Shown piece by piece: positions 1 through 8,678 of a stretch of 64,000 nt of DNA. The notes below the pieces were generated by a model that was not told the DNA's origin, made no database searches, and saw only the letters and a list, made by a program, of their open reading frames with translations. The translations under genes were made by a program, and so were the position numbers. The stretch covers positions 62,001 to 126,000 of the forward strand of contig NZ_CANMRL010000007.1 in the NCBI RefSeq assembly GCF_947500255.1. Reading direction: 5' to 3'. The DNA is from an uncultured Psychroserpens sp. (GTDB lineage Bacteria > Bacteroidota > Bacteroidia > Flavobacteriales > Flavobacteriaceae). Position 1 is the first letter of the stretch. Every line of letters begins with the position of its first letter.

Positions 1-1
1 T

Positions 2-253
2 ACTGAAAATATTGGTAATAATGTACTACTTAAGATTTCAGATCAAGGAAATGGAATGTCTAAGTTAGTTCAAAAGCGAGTGTTCGAGAAGTTTTATAGA
101 GAGCACACAGGAAATGTACACAATGTAAAAGGTCATGGTTTAGGTTTGGCATATGTTAAACGAATTGTAGACGACCATCAAGGTCATATATCAGTAGAAA
201 GTGAAAAGGGAAAAGGTAGCACATTCACAATAAAGCTACCATTAATATCATAA
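2..253 (+). CDS. Sensor histidine kinase, C-terminal end (5' truncated by window edge)
   Basis: The frame is open from base 2 and gives the last 83 residues of a HATPase_c domain: the G1 box (DQGNG), the F box (FEKFYR) and the G2 box (GHGLGLAYVKRIV), then a normal C-terminus. These boxes bind ATP for autophosphorylation of the histidine, which lies outside the window. The first ATG at 56 is internal, because the G1 box begins before it. The gene ends 3 bases before an OmpR-type response regulator, so the two form a two-component operon. By arrangement it resembles RprX of Bacteroides, but the sensor part is not visible, so the signal is unknown. Confidence 0.93.
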   Translation, partial: TENIGNNVLLKISDQGNGMSKLVQKRVFEKFYREHTGNVHNVKGHGLGLAYVKRIVDDHQGHISVESEKGKGSTFTIKLPLIS

Positions 254-256
254 ATT

Positions 257-967
257 ATGGAAGAGCAAAATAAGAAAATACTTTTAGTAGAAGACGATCC
301 AAATTTTGGAACTGTTTTAAAAGATTATTTAAATATGAACGACTATGATGTGGTTCATGCTAAAAACGGAATGGAAGGTTTCGAAAAATTCAAAAAGGAT
401 GATTACGATCTGTGTATCTTAGATGTAATGATGCCTTACAAAGATGGATTTACTCTAGCCAAAGAGATTAGAGAAAAGAATACTGATGTACCGATTATTT
501 TCTTAACAGCCAAGGCTATGAAAGAGGACGTGCTTAAAGGTTATAAAGTAGGAGCAGACGACTATTTAAATAAGCCATTTGATAGCGAAGTACTTTTAAT
601 GAAGATCAAGGCGATCATGCAAAGAAAAGCTACAGATACAATCGCAGATAGTAAGCAATTTGAATTCAAAATTGGAAGATTTGATTTAAACTCTAAGTTG
701 CGTTTCTTGAAATTTAATGGTAAAGATCCTATTAAATTATCTCCAAAAGAAAATGAATTACTCCGTATGTTAGCATTGCATGAAAATGATTTAATGCCTC
801 GTGAATTAGCGTTAACCAAAATATGGAGAGACGATAACTATTTTACATCACGTAGTATGGATGTATATATCGCTAAACTAAGAAAGTATTTAAAATTAGA
901 TGAAAACGTTGAAATTTTAAATATTCATGGTGAAGGCTTTAGATTAGTAGTTAATCAAGATGCTTAA
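257..967 (+). CDS. rprY: OmpR-family response regulator (RprY-like)
   Basis: This 236-residue protein has a receiver domain (about 5-120) and a winged-helix DNA-binding domain (about 138-232). The acidic pocket is E12-D13, the phosphorylated aspartate is D56 in LDVMMP, and the conserved lysine lies in GADDYLNKPF. The effector domain keeps the usual OmpR recognition helix (SRSMDVYIAKLRKYL). It follows the kinase by 3 bases, so the pair is co-transcribed. RprXY in Bacteroides fragilis is the closest characterised pair that I know of; the name is assigned by family resemblance and the targets are unknown. A bidirectional terminator follows. Confidence 0.93.
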   Translation: MEEQNKKILLVEDDPNFGTVLKDYLNMNDYDVVHAKNGMEGFEKFKKDDYDLCILDVMMPYKDGFTLAKEIREKNTDVPIIFLTAKAMKEDVLKGYKVGADDYLNKPFDSEVLLMKIKAIMQRKATDTIADSKQFEFKIGRFDLNSKLRFLKFNGKDPIKLSPKENELLRMLALHENDLMPRELALTKIWRDDNYFTSRSMDVYIAKLRKYLKLDENVEILNIHGEGFRLVVNQDA

Positions 968-986
968 AGAGAATTAGTTATAAAAC

Positions 987-1018
987 AAAAAGCCAGTCAT
1001 TTAATGATTGGCTTTTTT
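987..1018. terminator. Bidirectional Rho-independent terminator
   Basis: A stem of AAAAGCCAgTCAT pairs with ATGAttGGCTTTT around a 3-base loop, with an A run on the left and a T run on the right. It sits between the convergent response regulator and miaA and can serve both. Confidence 0.85.
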
Positions 1019-1023
1019 ATTGG

Positions 1024-1929
1024 TTAAATTTGTGTTTTGATGGCTTTTATAATAGCCTCTAGGTCGTATTCATAATCAAACCAAAGTGTATCTTCATTTT
1101 TTTTAAACCAAGTAAGTTGTCGTTTTGCAAAGCGTCTCGTATTCTTTTTTATTTCTGAAATGGCAAAATTTAGATCCCATTCTCCATTCAAATACTTAAA
1201 TAACTCTTTATAACCAACCGTATTTAAAGCATTAAGGTTCTGCTTAGATTGTAAGCTTTTGACCTCATCAATTAGTCCTTCATCAATCATTAAATCAACA
1301 CGTCTATTAATTCTATCATATATAACAGCTCGATCGGCTGTTAAACCAATTGTAATTGTTTTAAAGACTCTCGATTTATCCTGACCTTTTAAAAAGGAAG
1401 AGTAGGGCTTTCCGCTAGATAAGCAAACCTCCAAAGCTCTTATCACACGTTGTGGATTATTTATAGCAATAGATTGATAAGCTTTTGGGTCTAATTGTTT
1501 CAGCTGAAATTGTAAGGCTTCAAGTCCGTCGGTTTGTAGTCTAGTATTAAGTTGCTCTCTTATGGCTATATCAACCTTTGGCAATTCATCTAAACCTTTT
1601 GTGACCGCATTAACATATAACCCAGAGCCGCCAACCATAATAACAACTTGATGTTCTTCATGAAGTGTTTTAAGTAAGGCAATAGCGTCATTTTCAAAAG
1701 CACCAACATTGTAATAATTCTCTACAGATAAATGTTTAATAAAATGATGTGGAGCGGCTGCTAATTCTGATGGCGTTGGCGCTGCAGTTCCAATTTGCAT
1801 TTCTTTGTAGAATTGTCTAGAATCTGCCGATATGATTTCCGTATTAAAATAATTAGCTAGTTTAATACTAAGTGCTGTTTTTCCTATGGCAGTAGGACCA
1901 ACAATAGATATTAAATATTTATTCTTCAT
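1024..1929 (-). CDS. miaA: tRNA dimethylallyltransferase MiaA
   Basis: This enzyme transfers dimethylallyl from DMAPP to the N6 of A37 in tRNAs reading UNN codons. At 301 residues it has the usual length. The P-loop GPTAIGKT is at residues 11-18, followed by the family signature ISADSRQFYKEMQIGTAAP and the region around GGSGLYVNAVTKGLDELP. The C-terminal region has the RRFAKRQLTWFK motif typical of MiaA. Its start overlaps the end of the upstream ion-channel gene by 11 bases, which suggests translational coupling. Confidence 0.97.
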   Translation of the reverse strand: MKNKYLISIVGPTAIGKTALSIKLANYFNTEIISADSRQFYKEMQIGTAAPTPSELAAAPHHFIKHLSVENYYNVGAFENDAIALLKTLHEEHQVVIMVGGSGLYVNAVTKGLDELPKVDIAIREQLNTRLQTDGLEALQFQLKQLDPKAYQSIAINNPQRVIRALEVCLSSGKPYSSFLKGQDKSRVFKTITIGLTADRAVIYDRINRRVDLMIDEGLIDEVKSLQSKQNLNALNTVGYKELFKYLNGEWDLNFAISEIKKNTRRFAKRQLTWFKKNEDTLWFDYEYDLEAIIKAIKTQI

Positions 1930-2749
1930 TTAAAATATTACCACAATTATGGCAAAAGTGAGCACCATCGCGGTGATTACCAGCTAAACAGTTTGGGCAG
2001 GATTGTGTGTTTGTGTGTACATCATGCTTTTTTATTTTTGTCATTTCAGATGAAACGATTCCAGTTGGTATAGCAATAATCCCGTAACCCATTATCATTA
2101 TTAAGGATGCAATGAATTGACCTAAAGGTGTTGCGGGAGCAATGTCTCCATAACCTACAGTAGTTAAGGTGACAATAGCCCAATAGACACTTCTAGGAAT
2201 ACTTGTAAACCCACTACCTTCTTCACTTTCAACCAAATACATGACTGTACCTAAAATGATACAAAGAATGATCACGAATGAAAGAAAAACGGCAATTTTT
2301 GCACGACTCGTTTTTAAGGCGCGAACAAAATTTGTTGAAGCACCTATATAGCGAGTAAGTTTTAAAATTCTAAAGACTCGTAATAGTCGTAAAGCTCTAA
2401 ACGCAACAAATGAACTAGAACTTACAAAAAAGAATGATAGATACATAGGTATTGTAGATAAGAGGTCTACAATGCCATAGAAACTAAAAACATACTTCCA
2501 TGGTTTTTTAACAGTGATGACCCTAGCAATATATTCTATAGAAAATAAAATAGTAATAATCCATTCAGAAACAACAAGAAAGTTATGATATTTTGTATCA
2601 ATACTGTCAACACTTTCTAGCATAACTAAAATAATGCTAGTAAGAATAACAATAAGCAGAACCACATCAAATAATTTTCCAGCAGGTGTGTCTGCTTCAT
2701 AAATTATTTCATGAAGTTTTTTTTGCCACTTTGATGTTAGGTTGCTCAT
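1919..2749 (-). CDS. Voltage-gated potassium channel with C-terminal zinc ribbon
   Basis: This 276-residue inner-membrane protein has six predicted helices. An S4-like segment with regularly spaced arginines lies at about 118-133 (FRALRLLRVFRILKL). The pore loop carries the potassium selectivity filter TVGYGD at 197-202. After the last helix a cytoplasmic tail of about 40 residues carries C251xxC254 and C266xxC269, a probable zinc ribbon. The family is the ion-transport (Kv/KvAP-like) family. The tail is not part of the minimal channel and may be a regulatory or assembly module. It sits upstream of miaA in the same transcript. Confidence 0.93.
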   Translation of the reverse strand: MSNLTSKWQKKLHEIIYEADTPAGKLFDVVLLIVILTSIILVMLESVDSIDTKYHNFLVVSEWIITILFSIEYIARVITVKKPWKYVFSFYGIVDLLSTIPMYLSFFFVSSSSFVAFRALRLLRVFRILKLTRYIGASTNFVRALKTSRAKIAVFLSFVIILCIILGTVMYLVESEEGSGFTSIPRSVYWAIVTLTTVGYGDIAPATPLGQFIASLIMIMGYGIIAIPTGIVSSEMTKIKKHDVHTNTQSCPNCLAGNHRDGAHFCHNCGNILNEE

Positions 2750-2771
2750 TAATTCAAAAATACTAAAAAGT

Positions 2772-4733
2772 TTATTGTTTTTTCTCTAAAACAATAAGTG
2801 CATTGTTTTGAGTATCGATGACTTTAGTCATAATCGTTTTTAAGGCGTCATAATAAATAGAGTCGTATATGGACTCATTGAACGATAATTTTAAATATAA
2901 GGTTACTGAATTTCCATTTTGCTGTGTAGACACAAAAAGAGAACCTTTGTTTTCCGGTAACTTTAAATTAAAAGATTCTGGAATTTCATTAATTTGATAG
3001 GACTCATCAATATTGACTTTGATCTTATGAATAAAAACGTCTTTGTACCCAAAGTCAATGGGATACGTTCTTTCTTGAAGTTTGAATGGGTTTTCTGTAA
3101 AAAACTTAAACAGAAACGGGTTAAGGTAAACTGTATTGCCAACAATGTCAGGTGTTGTTTCTACTTTGAAATTAAAATAAAAATCAGAACTTTTTTTATC
3201 AGTACTTATAATTTTTGAATCCGAAATATCTACCGACGCATATCGACTTTTAATACGATCTACATAAGCAGCGGTATTGTTAAAGTAGTTTTTACGATCA
3301 CTTAATGCATTATAACCAGTAGTCTTATAGTTGACATTACCTTTTAATTGTTGATTGGCATCAAAATCTAGAGTATAACTGTATTCGGCTAAACTAAAAT
3401 CCTTAATATCGATATCATACCATTGACTTCCTTTGTCAAAATCTAGTAATCTACCATATTGATTAAGGCATCTAAATGGAATTTGACCAAATGTTAGATA
3501 GTCGTCAGTGGCATCTAAAAGATATGTTTTTCCGTCTATGTCTACCTTAACAATAAGGTAATTGAAATCTGATAATACAGGATATATCTTTGTAGCAAAG
3601 CCATTTCTTCTTGTTGACAATAAGATTGGTTTGGCATCTATACCATAGGCAATTAAAAGGTTATTTAGAAAAGTGTTGATTTCTCCAACATTTCCAGATT
3701 TTTCTTTGATAAGATCTTTGATCGAAATATTTTCTAAAACCCTAAACTTTTCATTCCAAACAAAATTTTCTTGGACGTATTTAAATATACTTTGTGCTTT
3801 TTTTAAATCGTCAGATTCAATATTAAAATCATAATCTATTGCGTTTTTTACAGTTTTGGTTTTTCTAAGTTGAATGCCTAAATCGGTATCTTTTTCAATT
3901 TCATTATCTGTAGACTTCCATGTTTTGGTTATATTATCAATAGACCCATTAAAACCTCTAAATACTTTCAATTCATATTCAATTCTTGCCAGATAATTAT
4001 CTTTAGTTGTCATATAACCTTCTTCAATAAAAGCAGGAATATTCTTCATAACATATTTATATACACCACAATTTGCATTAGCACCTCCGCCACCTTGTAA
4101 GCAATTCTTTTTTACTCCAGAATAGTTGGTAGTTAATTTTTGTCCGCCGACTAGTTTAATATTATATTCCCAATTTGCAGGTATGCTGGCGTTATACTCA
4201 CTATACAATACTGGGATATCATCTTGGAAATTCCAACCTTTATACTTAAACATAAACGGAGATTCTAAGGTATAGCTATAGTTAATTACAGAGCCTTCTT
4301 TGATACTTGGAAAAGCAAATTTTACAAGTTTGTATTTGTCGTTGTATTGCTCTTCAAAAATGGCAGCTTTTTCAAGTTTGGTCGTTATAACTTCACCATT
4401 TTTGATATTATAAACCGTAGCATTAATGTCTTTAATTTTTTCTTTACCTCCTTTTTTGTCATCATAGAGAAAAATTGAGATTTCGGCATGTTCAAAACCA
4501 TTTCGGTTTAGAATTTTTATTTTTCGCTTGACTTCAGTGTTTAGTTTATAAGAAGATTTGTCCACATAACTATTTCCATATTCATATATAACCAAGGCAT
4601 TCGCCGTAGAGTCTTTTGCGAAAATTTTTTGCTCAATATCAGGTTTTGTTACTTCGAAGCCTTCAGAGTGATACTCATTTTGGGCATTTGCTGTTAAAAA
4701 AAATAAAAGTAAGATAAGAGTAATATATTTCAT
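2772..4733 (-). CDS. Exported DUF3857/transglutaminase-like protein
   Basis: This 653-residue protein has a signal peptide ending near ANAQ (residue 18), a DUF3857 domain (about 40-200) and a transglutaminase-like core (about 310-430), then a beta-rich C-terminus. Such proteins are common in Bacteroidota and their function is unknown. In the transglutaminase core the position usually held by the catalytic cysteine reads GNVGEIN, and the histidine position reads FNYLIV. Only the aspartate region (LLDATD) is kept, so the domain is probably not catalytic. The ATG overlaps the TGA of the exonuclease gene upstream as ATGA, so the two are translationally coupled. Confidence 0.9.
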   Translation of the reverse strand: MKYITLILLLFFLTANAQNEYHSEGFEVTKPDIEQKIFAKDSTANALVIYEYGNSYVDKSSYKLNTEVKRKIKILNRNGFEHAEISIFLYDDKKGGKEKIKDINATVYNIKNGEVITTKLEKAAIFEEQYNDKYKLVKFAFPSIKEGSVINYSYTLESPFMFKYKGWNFQDDIPVLYSEYNASIPANWEYNIKLVGGQKLTTNYSGVKKNCLQGGGGANANCGVYKYVMKNIPAFIEEGYMTTKDNYLARIEYELKVFRGFNGSIDNITKTWKSTDNEIEKDTDLGIQLRKTKTVKNAIDYDFNIESDDLKKAQSIFKYVQENFVWNEKFRVLENISIKDLIKEKSGNVGEINTFLNNLLIAYGIDAKPILLSTRRNGFATKIYPVLSDFNYLIVKVDIDGKTYLLDATDDYLTFGQIPFRCLNQYGRLLDFDKGSQWYDIDIKDFSLAEYSYTLDFDANQQLKGNVNYKTTGYNALSDRKNYFNNTAAYVDRIKSRYASVDISDSKIISTDKKSSDFYFNFKVETTPDIVGNTVYLNPFLFKFFTENPFKLQERTYPIDFGYKDVFIHKIKVNIDESYQINEIPESFNLKLPENKGSLFVSTQQNGNSVTLYLKLSFNESIYDSIYYDALKTIMTKVIDTQNNALIVLEKKQ

Positions 4734-6100
4734 ATACTGTTGAGTGAAATTGTCTTAACTTTCTTGTTTCGTCTTAAGTAGCTTTGTATAATGTGCTGCG
4801 TGTCTCTATTATTTTCCATAGGTGTAATTATAGATTCAAGGACTTCGATAGTATTAATCTGGTGATTGAGGTCATAAAAACCTAAACCTTTAAAGACTCC
4901 ATTTTCTATATAGATTACACTTTTTTCATCAATGTCGCGACCTTGATCTATAATGACCATATTTTTATTTTCATAGCTATTTTTTGAAATGAGCTCATGA
5001 ACACGTTTGTTATAGTCTTCAGGGGATTCTTCGTTAAGGCATGCGCCATTACAGCTTTTAATGGTGTAGTTGAAACAATTTGATTTTGTAGAATATAATC
5101 CTGTTAGTTTTTGACAAAGCCCATAATGTTCCACAACTTTGAACATGAAACTTTTGGCACTTTGCATATTGCTAAATGTGGTGACAGGTTTTTCTTTAGT
5201 ATTTGTTTTGTCAATTTTTAAATTGATATAACCATTTTCGTCAATAAAATGATATAAAGCATGAGTAAATATAGTTCTTCTTAACGCCCTGTTATACAGA
5301 GGTTTATTTCTTTTTATTTCTTCGCTTTCTTTTAGCAATGCAACTAGTTCACTACCTGTAGCTTCATAGGTCACAGACTTAGCTAAGAGTTGTAGTTTTT
5401 TTGACTTGGTACTATTATTTGTGAAATGCTGATTAATACGATGCTTGATATTTTTACTTTTTCCAATGTATATGATTTCACCATTTTCATCATGAATGTA
5501 ATAAACACCTGTAATGGATGGTAACTTATCAATAATTACGCGGTGGTTATCATTAAGACGTTTGATGATTTCCGTTTTTATATTGTCTTTTATGATGTGC
5601 TTATCCAAATCTTTTGACAGTAACATTTTAAAAAGCTTTACTGTTGCCATAGCATCACCATTGGCTCTATGTCTATCACTAACAGGAATGCCAAGAGCAC
5701 GCGTTAATTTGCCTAAACTATAAGACGGTTGATCTGGAATTAATTGCTTTGAAAGTTCTACTGTGCATAATGTTTTTCGCTTAAAGCCAAAGCCTAAACG
5801 CTTAAACTCGGTGCGTAAAATTCTATAATCAAATTGTGCATTATGGGCAACAATAATACAATCTTCAGTAATTTCAACAATACGCTTGGCTACCTCATAG
5901 AACTTTGGTGCACTTTTAAGCATATTATTGTTTATACCTGTTAGATTAACTACAAAGGGTTGAATTTCTCGTTCAGGATTGACCAAACTAATAAATTTGT
6001 CAAGTACTTGGTGACCATCAAACTTATAAATAGCAATCTCTGTAATACCTTCTTCATTGTATTTTCCTCCAGTGGTCTCTATGTCTAAAATTGCGTAGAT
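4730..6100 (-). CDS. DEDDh exonuclease / GIY-YIG endonuclease fusion, non-canonical start
   Basis: A DnaQ-like 3'-5' exonuclease domain (first about 170 residues) is fused to a GIY-YIG nuclease domain (GVYYIHDENGEIIYIGKS) and a C-terminal region, the arrangement of bacterial Cho/UvrC-related repair nucleases. Exo I (AILDIETTGG), ExoII (AHNAQFDYRILRTEF) and Exo III (HRANGDAMATVKLF) are all present. The Exo I motif is encoded at about 6065-6094, upstream of the first TTG (5986), and no ATG, GTG or TTG lies between it and the in-frame stop TAA at 6113-6115. Translation must begin at a rare codon; I place it at ATC 6098-6100, uncertain by a few codons. That in-frame stop codon is also the stop of yggS. 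Confidence 0.85.
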   Translation of the reverse strand: MYAILDIETTGGKYNEEGITEIAIYKFDGHQVLDKFISLVNPEREIQPFVVNLTGINNNMLKSAPKFYEVAKRIVEITEDCIIVAHNAQFDYRILRTEFKRLGFGFKRKTLCTVELSKQLIPDQPSYSLGKLTRALGIPVSDRHRANGDAMATVKLFKMLLSKDLDKHIIKDNIKTEIIKRLNDNHRVIIDKLPSITGVYYIHDENGEIIYIGKSKNIKHRINQHFTNNSTKSKKLQLLAKSVTYEATGSELVALLKESEEIKRNKPLYNRALRRTIFTHALYHFIDENGYINLKIDKTNTKEKPVTTFSNMQSAKSFMFKVVEHYGLCQKLTGLYSTKSNCFNYTIKSCNGACLNEESPEDYNKRVHELISKNSYENKNMVIIDQGRDIDEKSVIYIENGVFKGLGFYDLNHQINTIEVLESIITPMENNRDTQHIIQSYLRRNKKVKTISLNSI

Positions 6101-6112
6101 ATATCTCTGTTT

Positions 6113-6775
6113 TTAATTTGAATAATTACGACTACCAAATATACTACTTCCTACACGAATCATAGTACTTCCACAATCAATCGCTAATTGGTAATCTCCA
6201 CTCATGCCCATGCTTATAATTTCAATTGAATGCTGTATGCTTTTTAATTCATCGAACGTCGTTTTAAGTCTCTTAAATTCTTGTTCAATCTGTGAATTGT
6301 TAGTAGTAAATGTTGCCATTCCCATAACACCACTAATGTTAACGTTGTTTAATTGTGAAAATTCTTCTGATGTCAATAATTCTTTAGCATCGCTTAAAGA
6401 CAGACCAAATTTACTGTCTTCTTCTGCAATTTTAATTTGAAGTAGACAATTAATGATTCTGTCATGTTTTTTAGCTTGTTTATCAACTTCCTTGAGTAAT
6501 TTTAAACTGTCTATTCCATGAATTAAATGTACAAATTCAGCCATGTATTTGACTTTATTGCGTTGCACATGACCTATCATATGCCATTCAATATCATTTG
6601 GCATTTGCTCATGTTTCTCAACCATTTCTTGGATTTTATTTTCTCCAAAAATCCGTTGACCAGCTTTATAGGCTTCCATCAAATCACTTACAGGTTTGGT
6701 TTTAGACACGGCAACAAGCGTGATATGTTCTGGGAGTTGAGAGTTTATTTTATTTAGGTTGTCTTGTATGCTCAT
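6113..6775 (-). CDS. YggS-family pyridoxal 5'-phosphate homeostasis protein
   Basis: This 220-residue, single-domain TIM-barrel PLP-binding protein belongs to the alanine racemase-like group III fold. The PLP lysine lies in LVAVSKTKP, and the family motifs FGENKIQE, WHMIGHVQRNK and SMGMSGDY are all present. YggS/PLPBP proteins have no known catalytic reaction and help balance free PLP and amino-acid pools. It starts 2 bases after the DUF1015 gene stop and its own stop is 12 bases before the proposed start of the nuclease gene, so it is in the middle of an operon. Confidence 0.96.
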   Translation of the reverse strand: MSIQDNLNKINSQLPEHITLVAVSKTKPVSDLMEAYKAGQRIFGENKIQEMVEKHEQMPNDIEWHMIGHVQRNKVKYMAEFVHLIHGIDSLKLLKEVDKQAKKHDRIINCLLQIKIAEEDSKFGLSLSDAKELLTSEEFSQLNNVNISGVMGMATFTTNNSQIEQEFKRLKTTFDELKSIQHSIEIISMGMSGDYQLAIDCGSTMIRVGSSIFGSRNYSN

Positions 6776-6777
6776 TT

Positions 6778-8016
6778 TTAGAATTCGTATATAGTAACAC
6801 CGCTTCGTAGTTTTGGTTCAATAAATGTACTCTTCGGTGGCATTTTGAGTCCGTCATCAGCAATATGCTTCATTTCATTGATATCTACAGGAACCATACC
6901 AAAACCAACAGCAAATTCGCCATTGTCAATACGATCTTTTACATTAATGATGTCTTTCTTTCCGTTAACATAATCAATACGTACATCGTTTCGTAAATCA
7001 TCAATACCTAAAATGGGTTTGAGAATAGTATTGTATAAGATCTGAGGGTCTAGAGCGTCCAAGGAGGTTTTGAAATTGTATAGCGATTTTCTTAGGTATA
7101 AGGAATAGAATTCACCATCAAGATACATGCTGAAGTGATGCTTTTTAGATGGTTTATATGGCATAATACCTCTGTTTTCTATTCTGAATATGGTATCTAA
7201 TTCAATTAAGAATTCTTCTTTTGTAAGACCATTTAAATCTTTAACCAGTCTATTGAATTCATGAATACGCAATTCAGACTCAGGTATGAGAAAGGTCATA
7301 AATTGGTTATAAGATTCATCACCTTTATGGTCTGGATTATTACTTTTTTCGTCTTGGTATAATAAGTAAGACGACGCAGAGCGATGATGTCCATCGGCTA
7401 TGTAAATGGTCGACATCTTTTCAAACTCATTTTTTACAACCTCAATGAGGTTTGGATCATCCAATTTCCAAAGATAATGTGTATCTCTGTAGGTGGTAGT
7501 AAATTCAAATTCTGCGCGCTCCTTCTGTGCTTTAGCGATAATTGTTGAGATGACCTTATTGTCAGGATAGGTAAGGAGCACAGGCTCTGCATTAAAACCT
7601 ACAGTTTTTAGGTAATCTTTAAAAATACGCTCACGGTACTCTATAGTATCTTCATGCTTTTTTATAACGTCATTTTCATAATCTTCAGCACTAGCGGCTG
7701 CCACAATTCCATTAAATACTTGATGGTCTCTATCTACAATCTTGTAAATGTAAAATGAGGGTGTTTTGTCATGTACAAATACATTATCTTCCTTAAATTC
7801 TAAATAACGGTTTCTTACCAGAGTATAGCGTTCGGTACCTGTAATTTCTCTTGCGTACTTATAACCTGGATTTACAATATGTAAAAATGAAAAAGGATTA
7901 TAATCTAAGCGAGCTTCACGTTCAGCTTGTGTATAAGTTTGGTACGAGCGAGAAGCCACCAAACTCACTTTATCTCGTGTAGGTCGAACTGCTTTAAATG
8001 GAAGTATTTTTGCCAA
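6778..8016 (-). CDS. DUF1015 protein (possible serine kinase-like fold)
   Basis: This 412-residue soluble protein covers the whole DUF1015 domain, starting with the conserved PFKAVRPTRDKVSLVASRSY and containing IADGHHRSASSYLLYQ. The DGHHR box is the DUF1015 hallmark and resembles the nucleotide-binding box of the ParB/sulfiredoxin fold used by the free-serine kinases SerK and SbnI. In other flavobacteria, to my knowledge, DUF1015 often sits next to serA and serC; neither is present here. A role in serine or phosphoserine metabolism is an inference. It directly abuts the M23 gene (0-base gap) and precedes yggS by 2 bases. Confidence 0.93.
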   Translation of the reverse strand: MAKILPFKAVRPTRDKVSLVASRSYQTYTQAEREARLDYNPFSFLHIVNPGYKYAREITGTERYTLVRNRYLEFKEDNVFVHDKTPSFYIYKIVDRDHQVFNGIVAAASAEDYENDVIKKHEDTIEYRERIFKDYLKTVGFNAEPVLLTYPDNKVISTIIAKAQKERAEFEFTTTYRDTHYLWKLDDPNLIEVVKNEFEKMSTIYIADGHHRSASSYLLYQDEKSNNPDHKGDESYNQFMTFLIPESELRIHEFNRLVKDLNGLTKEEFLIELDTIFRIENRGIMPYKPSKKHHFSMYLDGEFYSLYLRKSLYNFKTSLDALDPQILYNTILKPILGIDDLRNDVRIDYVNGKKDIINVKDRIDNGEFAVGFGMVPVDINEMKHIADDGLKMPPKSTFIEPKLRSGVTIYEF

Positions 8017-8658
8017 TTAGTTTCTGTTTTTATTTATAAAATCTGTAGGGTCTAAATATCCTGTTGTATCTGAAGAATATCCAGGACCAATACTTAAGCC
8101 AACCGAATCCCTTAACTCTAAATGTAAATGAGCGAGGTAGTTACCATTACAGTTGCCAATAGTAGCAATTTGCTCACCTTTTTTTACGAATTGATTCTCA
8201 GACACCATGATAGTATCACAATGTGCATATAAGGATTCGTATAGTTTATTGTTATGTAAGTGCACTATTCTAACGACATTACCCCAACCACCTTCATAAT
8301 CTTTTACTTCACTAATATAACCATTTGCTAAAGAATATATAGGGTCTCCTAAGTCTGAATTTCCGCCACCAACACCATTCCAATCATCACCAAGATGATC
8401 ATTATCTTGAAATTTTTGAGCATTGTAATAACCACGAGCATTGGGTTTTCCAACTGGAAAGTCAAAACCGTCTGAGTTGTAATTTAGTTGGTCCTCGAAG
8501 AGTTTATAATAGTCTGTTTTTTTCTCAGTAACTAAAACAGAATCTTGTTTACTATCTACTTTAGTTACAGATATCACTGGTTTAGATATTGTTTTGTTAT
8601 CTTGTTTGCATGCCATTGTACAAAAAAAGATAACACCACAAATAAACAAACGCTTCAT
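8017..8658 (-). CDS. M23-family peptidase lipoprotein
   Basis: A signal peptide with a lipobox ending at C17 (CTMAC) sends this 213-residue protein to the envelope. The LytM/M23 domain carries the zinc ligands in HLGDDWN (HxxxD) and in HLHLE (HxH), with GYISEVKDYEGGWGNVVRI between them as usual. All key residues are present, so an active peptidoglycan endopeptidase is likely. It is directly upstream of, and abuts, the DUF1015 gene; hbd is 20 bases upstream. The link to those genes is probably only operonic. Confidence 0.93.
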   Translation of the reverse strand: MKRLFICGVIFFCTMACKQDNKTISKPVISVTKVDSKQDSVLVTEKKTDYYKLFEDQLNYNSDGFDFPVGKPNARGYYNAQKFQDNDHLGDDWNGVGGGNSDLGDPIYSLANGYISEVKDYEGGWGNVVRIVHLHNNKLYESLYAHCDTIMVSENQFVKKGEQIATIGNCNGNYLAHLHLELRDSVGLSIGPGYSSDTTGYLDPTDFINKNRN

Positions 8659-8678
8659 ACAAATACTAAAAAAGGAAG

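Noticed and set aside
6778-8016. DUF1015 gene read as a ParB partition protein
   Set aside because: The DGHHR box belongs to DUF1015; there is no helix-turn-helix, parA or parS site.
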